Source: Limnoperna fortunei
Lineage: Eukaryota; Mollusca; Bivalvia; Mytilida; Modiolidae
Reading direction: 5' to 3'
DNA length: 64,000 nucleotides
NCBI GenBank assembly: GCA_944474755.1
Contig: OX104120.1
Span: forward strand, 42,450,067-42,514,066
Under the pieces are notes generated by a model. That model was not told the DNA's origin. It worked only from the letters and a program-made list of their open reading frames with translations, and made no database searches. Each line of letters begins with the position of its first letter. Position 1 is the stretch's first letter. The translations under genes were made by a program, and so were the position numbers. Below, piece by piece: positions 26,102-34,697 of this stretch.

Positions 26102-26732
26102 ATTATTCTTAACTATATAATATTGCAAACTTGTGACACCATATTCATTGATGGTACATTTAAGGCATACCCAAGACCGTACACCCAGTTTGTATCCATA
26201 CACGGAACATATTTGGGACATGTTTTCACCCTGGCTATGTGTCGTCTAACAGGTAAAAATTTAGACCGATACAGACAGATGCTGCAGCATATTAAGCAAC
26301 GAGTGCGACACTATACAGGACATAGGTGGCGACCAAATCAAGCAGTGTGTGACTTTGTACATGGCCTTATCATAGCTCTGGAGACAGAACTTCAACATAC
26401 ACGAATAAGAACTTGATATTTTCATTTCTGTCAAAGCCTATGGCGGAAATGCCAGGATTTGGGTCTCGATGAACCATACAAAAGAAGACGACGGCTTCGC
26501 AAAGTTATCAGAAAGTGTATGTCTATTGGTCATTTACCAATTGCAGTTGTCCGACAGAATTTCAATCTGCTAGTAACCGATGAAAGCACTAGGAGGTTGG
26601 TTAACCGATATCCTGAAATAAACGACTTACTCTATTACCTGCTGAACACATACATACAGGGCACATTCCCTATCCACATGTGGAATGTTTATGACCGAGG
26701 CAGTGACTGTCGAACAAACAACATTGTAGAAG
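26102..26732 (+). pseudogene. MULE transposase catalytic core, interrupted by one in-frame stop
   Basis: The first part has the MULE signature IFIDGTFKAYPRPYTQ (first catalytic Asp in DGTFK), then HGTYLGHVFTLAMC, and AVCDFVHGLIIALETELQH, containing the second Asp in CDF. An in-frame TGA at 26414 follows RIRT. Beyond it, in the same frame, the protein continues YFHFCQSLWRKCQDLGLDEP, the conserved element with H and W typical of MULEs. It then runs through IVRQNFNLL-like sequence to WNVYDRGSDCRTNNIVEG, the C-terminal signature. A GT donor is possible at 26733. Because both halves are in the same frame and match the family, the TGA is best read as a recent nonsense mutation. Start and acceptor are uncertain: no clear AG precedes the open frame. 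Confidence 0.85.
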
Positions 26733-26777
26733 GTATAAACATGCATATGAGAATAGTAAATTTATAAATTTTACATT

Positions 26778-26880
26778 TTAGGGCCCGCATCAAAAATGCG
26801 AAAGCCCTATAGTTTTCACTTTGTCCGTCTGTCAGTCCGTCCGTTAATAATATAATTTACATCTACATGTATGTTGCAAC
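26778..26880. repeat. Hairpin-headed dispersed repeat inside the MULE
   Basis: AGGGCCCGCAT, a CAAAA loop, ATGCG, then AAAGCCCT form a hairpin that is followed by GTCCGTCTGTCAGTCCGTCC. This hairpin-then-GTCCGT layout matches other dispersed repeats in this window. It appears to be a nested insertion in the transposase intron. Confidence 0.5.
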
Positions 26881-27450
26881 CTACATGTATGATGGGGCGC
26901 AAGATAAACATTAATAGCACACAATGAATAACGTCAACAATATTTTGTGAACGCTAGAACTCAAAAGCAATAAGGAATAAAGATTTGAAATTTGAAAAAT
27001 CTGTTGAATATTTTTGGAAAAATAGACTTTTTTGCAGATGGGGGCCATTCTTGTCTCGGTGAGTATTCTAGTTTTAAACAACATCGTCCAAAACGCAAAG
27101 AAACATACCAAAACAGTATTTTAGTATTAGAGGACAACAATTTGCAAATACATGTATGGTACTACAAGTAATCGGGTAACATTTTTGATATTCTCGGGTT
27201 TAAGTCCTTTCTAGCACATGTTGAACGAAGGAAGTTAAAACACCGGATCAGGTAACACGCAAAGATATTGGGAAAATCATTACGGGTATTTACAAAGAAA
27301 TTTTATGCCATCCGTGTTTACCAAAAACTTAATACATGTACAGATATTAGGAAATACTAGTACATAGCGGGGATATCACGGATGACTATTACTTTTGTAT
27401 CTCTGTTATTAATTTGGTTCTTTTTTTGTCGTATGATAATGTTTCATAGC

Positions 27451-27680
27451 AAGTGGAATAGAACAGTGGGAACACGACACACGTCATTTTCATTAGAAAA
27501 CTCAAGGATGAAGAACGTCTAGAAAGAGTAAGACAAGGGCAACTTGAGATCAAACTAAAAAAAAAGGGGAGGATTCTTGAGCTGAGAATCAAAAGACTCC
27601 GACGAGAATACAGACGTGGAATCCGACAACTAGACCAATTTTGGGATGCAATATCTTACGTTGTTAGACAATACCGATGA
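27451..27680 (+). pseudogene. MULE transposase C-terminal segment, frameshifted
   Basis: One frame reads KWNRTVGTRHT (27451-27480), matching the W and VG-RH segment that follows the EG signature in MULE proteins. The following sequence continues in another frame from 27483 as VIFIRKLKDEERLERVRQGQ and ends WDAISYVVRQYR with a stop at 27678-27680. This is the usual family tail (hydrophobic plus LK-E-E segment, basic helix, aromatic end). A one- or two-base shift near 27480 therefore separates the pieces. The acceptor splice site was not resolved. Confidence 0.7.
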
Positions 27681-27774
27681 AAATTTTAAATACATGTGAA
27701 TAAAGTGTCTTTTGCAATTAGTTTTTTTATGTCTATACTAAATAGAAGATAATGTTATGTGGAATAAGTGTTCG

Positions 27775-27968
27775 CGGCACAACCTTCATATACTTCAATA
27801 TATATATACGTCTACAAATTAAGCCCAACACTGTTAGAATTAGATTTTTAACAATGTCAAATTTTAGTTTTCCCTCAGCGGGATTCGAACTCACACCGTT
27901 GTGACACTGTGGCACCAATTCGCCTGCACTATGTCCAGCGGTCTAGACCCCTCGGCCAAATCCGCTAT
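27775..27968 (-). repeat. tRNA-derived SINE of a second family, nested in the MULE
   Basis: Read on the minus strand it starts AGCGGATTTGGCCGAGGGGT, carrying a box A-like TTGGCCGAGG, and later GAGTTCGAATCCCGCTGAGG as box B. The spacing includes a long variable arm, so the head derives from a leucine- or serine-type tRNA. The body (ACTAAAATTTGACATTGTTA, AATCTAATTCTAACAGTG) differs from the main SINE family of the window. The 3' end near the TATATATA stretch is not sharply defined. Confidence 0.75.
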
Positions 27969-29857
27969 ATAAAAATAGAACTTATTTAACCGGGGTGAAT
28001 CGTAGACATGGACATATTACATGTGTACTAGCGTGTGACGATGGAATTTTCATAACCAATACGTATTAATTTGACAGTAATCTAATTCAGCATTTTTGTA
28101 TATATATGTACGCAATAGATAACAGCCAGCAGCCTTCAATGTGACCAGTGGTCGCTTTTCGCTGCTTTGCAATTGGCTCTATATTACAAACAACAACTTT
28201 AGTAGGTCTTTTAGTTTTAGCTTGACACCATCCTTCCCGGCCGTCGGGGGAGACGTATTGTTTTTGACGTGTTCGTATGTCTGTCCGTTACAATGTTTGT
28301 CAGCACAACTCCTCTGAAATTACAGAACGGAATTAAACGAAACAGGGTATGTATGAAGTACACTGCATATTAGCAGGGAATTTTCATCATCAAATTTGAA
28401 CTTAAAAATTTGCCTATCATCTTGTGCTCGCAACTCCTCTAAAACTACTTTTATGAAACTTGGTATAAAGCTAGTACATCATATGTAGTTGTGCATATCA
28501 CGAGGCTTTTAATCCTCAACAGTTTGTGGGAGTAAAGGACCTTGAACTTTTAGACTTTTGGGGAAAGAGGGGAGACATCGTTTTTGCAGGAAAAAATAAC
28601 CTGCAAAAAAACCTTTAATTTGGTATGCCATTGGCCTGGGAGAAGTAGCTTAGCAGATTTGCGTCCCCATCTTTTAAACCTCGGCTTGATTTTTCTGTTG
28701 AAATGGGTGATTTAAACATTATTCAATATACACAAAACACTAATGGTATACTGTCATGAGGGGAGAAGTTTTAGCTAGTGAATTTATATATGCGTAGCTA
28801 GTGAAATTATGTATGCTTATGTATCAGTACCATACCCCTGTATATACATCATTACCTTCTAGCCTTAAACCCTTCTATGTTGTACCTTAGGAATGTTGAG
28901 AGCTTGAGATTTTTGGCCAGATTTCAAGCAAAGTGAAAAATCCGGGTTATAAAATGGTAAAATTCGGGCGGCGGGAGGACGGTCGGAGAAAATTTTCGTA
29001 ACAGTTTTTTGCAACTATACTACTAATCAAAGCCTCTTGATTTTTGTATACACCTTCAGCATGAGTTCCGAAGTCGTAGGAATCGATTTCAGGTCTGTCG
29101 TTCCCTATATCCTGGTTCTAATGGTACATTCGAATGTCCTGAATCCGAAAACCACGAGAGCCAAAACATGTAGATAGCTCAATTTAACATACGACACAAG
29201 TAAAACACAACTTAATTGCAAAACAACAACGCAAACTCGCATCCAAATGACACTTAGACCCTTACCAACCAATTCAGCGTAAAATGGCAGGAACCTTCTA
29301 TCACTTTGCGTCCGTCGTCATCGTCGGTTAACTTTCAACTCTTCCCTTGATAAAAAATTGTGGTTTTTTCGTGTTTGTCCCGTGAAAGGAAGATAGAGAA
29401 AAAATTATCATGTTGAAGTCAATTGAGTTTTATAAACAATACGACTTGATTAAAGCTTGAAAGCTTTTTTATGTTTTTTTCTTTTGCTCTTATCAAAGAA
29501 AACATTGCAGATTATTTTTTTTATATATCTGAATAATTATATATATCTAGTAGGGTAAGTTTATAAATCGCCTTTATAATCTCCTTGTTTCCCTTGGATG
29601 CCAAATAACCGTGAGCCTCTTGTTTTAAGTCTCTGAGAATGAATAAGTTGAATTAGGTAAAGTTTTTATAGAAAAAGTCTCAAGAAAACCCCACATGTAC
29701 TCGAACGATTGACCTGCTAATATATCAAGTGTTGTCTACGGCAAGAACAGGTTCTTTCTAGTAAACTTTTTGTGGGTAAGGAACCGATGAAGGAAAAATG
29801 ACACCCACGGTTATATCTTGTGCATGTTTATGCAGGTTTACTCTGTAAATCCTGATG
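27969..29857. other. MULE right non-coding region
   Basis: No transposase-like or other open frame. A CCCGGCCGTCGGGGGAGACG block near 28238, with GTCTGTCCGTTAC shortly after, looks like another nested dispersed repeat. The rest is unremarkable. Confidence 0.45.
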
Positions 29858-30025
29858 ATTTCGGACTAGTGAACCTTCGGACTAACGGACCTTCGGACTA
29901 GCGGACCTTCGGACTTGTGAACCTTTGGACTAACGGACCTTCGGACTAGCGGACCTTCGGACTAGTGAACCTTCGGACCCACGGACCTTCGGACTTGTGA
30001 ACCTTCGGATTACTGGGCCGACACC
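29858..30025 (-). repeat. Right terminal array of the MULE (about 10 units of 16 bp)
   Basis: Ten tandem units such as TTCGGACTAGCGGACC and TTCGGACTTGTGAACC lead to the terminal CCGACACC. The left end has only four units in inverted orientation, so the two ends have changed length independently. Confidence 0.92.
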
Positions 30026-30033
30026 TAATATAT
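30026..30033. repeat. Right target-site duplication TAATATAT
   Basis: Perfect match to 23810-23817, directly outside the terminal CCGACACC. Confidence 0.85.
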
Positions 30034-31793
30034 ACCATATGTAACATGGTAAAATGTACCTTGGATAGTAAATATTGTGAAATTACTCAAAGTTGGAATA
30101 GAATGAAGTTCTTTGGGTTTACATAATTTACAAATGTATCCCAACCAATACATGTACATTAATTATTTATAAATGTTTATAAATGGTACTGAATTATCTT
30201 TTCCATTTACACATGTGAAATAAAACATTGTATCTCTATATATTTTGATCCCAACTCAAAACTTTTACTGACATTTATTTGAAAACAAAAGCTCAATCAT
30301 GATGTCAGAAAAAGATCCATTTAGGATCTGTTTAATGTGGATATATATTTACTGGTGCTTTAAATTTGTATAACATTATTTCTATGACTAGTACAGTTTG
30401 TAAATAGGTTCTTGGAGAAACAAACGAAATTAAAAGGGAGATAACTCAAGCTATTATAAAAGATACATCCTTTCTTGTACACAGAAGTTTGTGATAGTTG
30501 TTATTCCATTTGTTGTTCAGATGTTGCCTCTTCTTGTTTGAAGACTAGCTGGAATATTATACAATTACTGCACTTGAATAAAATCATTATGAGGTTTTAT
30601 CAGGTACTTATAATTCAATTAGTTTTACTAGTCCCAGGTTTTATGGAGCAGGGTAAACTTTTATTTTGTAACACTGAACACCAATAATTCTTTATTTTTA
30701 TTTTTGTTGTTTAACTTAACCATATTTAATTTTTAATGTATTTTCAACATATCTTTTGAGTGTGTTTTCGTAAAATTTTGAGTGCATATTTTAATTTTGA
30801 GTGCGAAATTTAAAATTTTAAGTGCATATTTTGCCGAGTGCGTAATTCAAAATTTTGAGTGCGTAATTCATGTAATGTGATGATATTTTGAATCCTACTT
30901 TTGACAAGAACGGCGTGCCATAGGCATCACTTCTGTCAATGATTGCACATGCAGTCTAAAATCTATGCAATCTGAAAAGCGGGTGGGGGTGCCAGCAAGG
31001 TCAATCGTCATATTGATATTTAAAATTACATACATATTTATGTTATTTATGCTTCGGAATTTAAGTTTGTATATGATGTCTCTGATAACTAGGTAATGAA
31101 TATTCTGATAAACATATTTTAGAGTTATGTGCCACCAAATGACATGATTTTGTAAGGTGGCTACACTAGCGCTACCTAAGTGTCCGATAGGTAAGGTCCT
31201 CTCATTTGGGAGTTGCGGTTGTCATAATACCTATAGTGCGAACGAGGGTTTGTAGAATTACCTTAAAAGCTCAAAGAGTTTATGTTTGTTTGTTTTTGTA
31301 CTGACTTTAAAAAAAACCTTCGGTAGATTTAGAAAAGTAGGCTAATTATTGTCTGATTGTAGCCGCTTCAAAAGGCTGACTGAACTCTCCTCCCACTGCC
31401 CGTCACTCCATACTAGTCCAGTTGCCACCAGAATTTTGATCCGAAGTCCAACCCCTATTTCCCGTTGTTTTGATGTTTTTTGGTTTGACTATGGTTGAAT
31501 ATAGTTGAAATATTGGTCACTGAACGTTAATCAAACATTTTATCAAGCAAATAAAAGGCATGTAAATTTATTCTGTTATGTATCTGATTATTAAGTGGTA
31601 AATTATAAAAAGCGAATAATTAATTTCAGGTTATGGTAGCATTGATTCAGCTACGAGTTTAAGGGCCGCTTTATGTCAGCGGGTAATTCCAGGACGGCCA
31701 TGGTTTCGGGACAATGTCGACTATAAACTAACTCATAGCAATTACAAAGTTGCTGATGATTTAGAAAAGACTCTCAGATGAACTCCATAAGGG
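30034..31793. other. AT-rich stretch, no host gene seen
   Basis: It contains AAAAGGGAGATAACTC near 30433 and a cluster of TTTGAGTGC words near 30755-30870. 31640-31793 may belong to the LINE fragment that follows, but I could not translate it without stops. Confidence 0.45.
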
Positions 31794-31952
31794 AAGAGAA
31801 AGCAAGGACGACCTAAGACAACTTTGAGGCGAACCATCGAAGCTGAATTTAAACAAATGGATACCATATGGAGAGAACTAGAAATGAAGGTGCAGAACAG
31901 AGATGACTGGAGATCCATATATAGTCAGTGCCTTATCTACTTCCAGGCATAA
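31794..31952 (+). pseudogene. LINE reverse-transcriptase C-terminal fragment
   Basis: One frame reads KRKQGRPKTTLRRTIEAEFK and ends WRSIYSQCLIYFQA with a stop at 31950. The GRPK-T-RRT, helical segment and DDWRS pattern is the recognisable C-terminus of many animal LINE polyproteins (the 'craniofacial development protein 2-like' type). The upstream sequence is in other frames and interrupted, so only this 3' end is preserved. It is a different LINE from the one at 33.35-38.5 kb. Confidence 0.75.
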
Positions 31953-33077
31953 CAAGGACTAAGTAGGTAGGTACATGTAAAATGGAATCGTCTTTTTCTG
32001 ATCTTTGATACGTTCCCGTTATAGCTATTTGTAAAAATAAAATTGGAATCGCCCTATGGCAACCAGTCCCCACCACAATGACAGATATATCATAAAGGTA
32101 TGAATACCCATATACAATTAATATACATTTTTTTCATTTAATTTGCTACAAAACATTAAAAAAAATTTTCGTATTTGTTCACAAAACTTAGTTGCTAAGT
32201 TGAATTCCCATTGTCCTTTCTCAAAATGTATGGTCACACACTCGAATTTCGTCCATACTCGAATTTCTCCGATTTTCTTTCATTCAGCAATGTAAATAAT
32301 GAAACCGAGGCTAAATTACTTTTAAAATATCGTGCATTTATTGCTCTAACCAAATGACTCCTAAATAATAAAATACAATGCGTTTCAACGAAATTAACGC
32401 CCGTTAAAGCGACACACTTTCATCGCCGAAATTCGAGTGTACTAGTATACACCTAATATAAGGAGTCATATTACAATTTTCAGACGATCAAATTATTTGT
32501 TAGTCTTGTCCTAGTCCCAGAATCCTCTGCCGTCCAACGCTTTTTTTTTTGGGGGGGGGGGTACTTTAGGTATTACACGTTTTATTTTCCAAGATAATTT
32601 CAGACCAATAAAGTGAAACACCTTGTGAATAGAACAACCTTGAAATTTAAAATATTTCGTAATTTTATTGCAGTAAATTTGGACTACGACATCACTAACG
32701 AATAAACGATTATCTACTCAGCACTGAAGTTTAGGCCTTGTCTTGCCGATCAAGCTTGCAATTCAGTGTTTCATTCTATATAGTTGTTTCATTTTAAGTT
32801 ACATGGTAAAAACCAAATATTTCAAACCAAACCAAATGATTTTAAGGCTTTGTCCTATTATTTTAGTAACTTACAATTTGACGGCTGTCCATTTATTACA
32901 CAAAACTGCGTTTTTAAAATCATTAATGGACAATAACTCCTATAAAGAGTTACACATTTTTCGACCAAATAAATAATTTATAAGACAGTAAAATATCTGC
33001 ATCAGAAATGAAAAACATTACTTAATAAGCAACATAATAATAGCATTAAATTTTCATCATTAAAATGTACCGTGCAT
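31953..33077. other. AT-rich stretch, no gene seen
   Basis: It includes adjacent T10 and G10 homopolymers near 32541-32560. No exon is supportable. Confidence 0.5.
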
Positions 33078-33178
33078 GGTTACAGACATCTTCGCTAGCC
33101 AAGGGTTACGATCCGATACTGTGAAGATAAGAGTATCGGATCGTAACCCTTGGCTAGCGAAGATGGGGGGTTACAGAC
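33078..33178. mobile_element. Perfect 34-bp foldback element with flanking direct repeat
   Basis: The left arm (33087-33120, from CATCTTCGCTAGCCAAGGG) is perfectly complementary to the right arm (33132-33165), with an 11-base spacer GTGAAGATAAG. The direct repeat GGTTACAGAC stands at 33078-33087 and 33169-33178, fitting a 9-10 bp target duplication. It has no coding capacity. Perfect arms imply recent insertion or correction. Confidence 0.9.
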
Positions 33179-33347
33179 AAACTTACATTATCCAAATACT
33201 TTAATGTAGTCAGTGGACCATGAAATTTAGGTAAAGGTCAGGTGACACCTACCAGACGGTCATATTCTATTAATCAAAAACCGATATACCAAATATTATC
33301 ATCCTACCATTCATGGTAACAGAAGAACTATAATGAAAAAACGTTAA

Positions 33348-33524
33348 CAGAGTCATTGGACAACAAAAAATTCGATACAATTTGTAAAGGCCATCCTGGA
33401 CCTATCCCAGCACGGCCATAAAGGTAAATCCATAAAGAAAAATCAAGAAAAAATCTTAGAACAATTATTAGGATTCCTTAACGGACAACTAAACCTTAAT
33501 CTCCAAGCATCGGAATTTAATTAA
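33348..33524 (+). pseudogene. Possible ORF1 C-terminal remnant of the LINE
   Basis: About 58 codons are open and end with TAA at 33522, 50 bp before the endonuclease start. The readable part is KAILDLSQHGHKGKS then IKKNQEKILEQLLGFLNGQ, charged and leucine-rich and likely helical. The position is right for the gag-like ORF1 end, but no zinc knuckle is visible, so this is weak. Confidence 0.3.
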
Positions 33525-33574
33525 GTAGCCACAGCCATATAGTTATAAAAAACACCCAGTAATAATTATATATA

Positions 33575-34653
33575 ATGGGTCTATACATCCTACAATGGAA
33601 TGCGCGCTCGCTTTACGCTAACGCGAATTCCTAAAAAAATTTCTTAGACGAAAATGAAAAACCTGACGTTATATGTATTCAGGAAACCCACTTTCAAGGT
33701 AACCGATACATAAAACTTAATGGATATCAACCACCTGTAATTAAAAAATAGAAACGGAATAAAAAACAATAAAGGTAAAATAAAAAGTAAGGGAGGTGGC
33801 GTAGCCGTCTATGTTTCTAACTCATTAACATACACGGAAATCGCCTTCCAAGCCGAAAACATAGAAATAACAGGTGTTACCATAAATTGTCAAAACGATA
33901 AAATTTAATATTGTCAATATGTATAGACCCCCTGACCAAACACTAAACTTTCAGGATTACTCTAAACTTTTTAATAATATAAATCAAAATTTAGTCCTAC
34001 TAGGCGACTACAATGCAAGGTCTTCACTATGGGGGTCTATTAAAACTGATAAAAATGGACAAGTCTTAGAGGACCTAATACAACATATGGACCTCATAGT
34101 ACTAAATGACGGGTCAGGCACCCGTCTAGATAACAACGGTAACACCTCCGAAATCGATCTAACCTTTGTTTCCCCTTCACTAACTAAAGATAGTCAATGG
34201 GCAGTTCTGGAAGATCCACTCGGTTCTGACCATTTTCCAATTCTAAATGTATTAAAATCAAAACCAATTAAAAATGAAGTATGCACGGCCCAAAGGTGGA
34301 TATATGATAAAGCCAACTGGCACCTTTTCTCCAAAATATGCCAGAACGTAAAGATTCAAGACGTAAAACACCAAGATATTAATATTTATAACTCCAACAT
34401 ATGCCAACAAATTACATCCATCGCAGATGCTGCAATACCAAAAACAAAAGGCAAAGTCCATATAAGGAAAAATTGTCCTTGGTGGAATACGCAATGCACG
34501 GAAGCTAAAAAAGTTAAAAGAAATAAATTACGCAGATTCGATAAAACAAAAAATAGCAATGATCTAGATGAATATAAACAAGCTTTAAAAACTTTCAAAA
34601 ATATTACAGCAGAGCGCGAAAAGAATATTTTCAAGACTTTTGTTCAAAATTAA
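33575..34653 (+). pseudogene. LINE endonuclease (APE-type) domain, interrupted
   Basis: From the ATG at 33575 the protein reads MGLYILQWNARSLYANANS and meets TAA at 33632. Past the stop the same frame continues with PDVICIQETHFQG, the conserved Asn/Glu region of APE-type LINE endonucleases. At least one further stop and a frame change lie between 33740 and 33919. From 33919 it is open as MYRPPDQTLNF, LVLLGDYNARSSLWGS (catalytic GDYN) and DPLGSDHFPILNVLKS (catalytic SDH). It then passes into a lysine-rich linker and stops at 34651. One frameshift near 34640 separates it from the RT frame. The enzyme would nick target DNA to prime reverse transcription; this copy cannot make it intact. Confidence 0.88.
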
Positions 34654-34697
34654 ATCACAGGTCAAATGTTAAGCAGGTTTGGCAAACAATCAAAAAT

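Larger units (their letters stand above)
23818..30025 (+). mobile_element. Mutator-like (MULE) DNA transposon, 6.2 kb, with 8-bp target duplication
   Basis: The outer ends are inverted (GGTGACGGTCTACTAGTTCG on the left; GGTGTCGGCCCAGTAATCCG on the right, read inward). Both run into inverted arrays of a 16-bp repeat. The perfect direct repeat TAATATAT flanks the element (23810-23817 and 30026-30033), as expected from the 8-10 bp duplications of MULEs. Inside, on the plus strand, are three transposase coding segments: a FLYWCH zinc finger, a MULE DDE core and a C-terminal tail. A stop codon and a frameshift interrupt them, so this copy is probably not autonomous now. It contains at least one nested SINE (27775-27968) and other inserted repeats. 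About 1.9 kb on the right has no coding signal. Confidence 0.92.

Noticed and set aside
26414..26416. TGA as a possible selenocysteine codon in the MULE transposase
   Set aside because: MULE transposases are not known selenoproteins, the copy has a further frameshift downstream, and no SECIS-like element was identified. A nonsense mutation is simpler.
27870..27968. Leucine- or serine-type tRNA gene on the minus strand
   Set aside because: Box A and box B are present but the acceptor end runs into a SINE-like body, and the segment lies inside a transposon.
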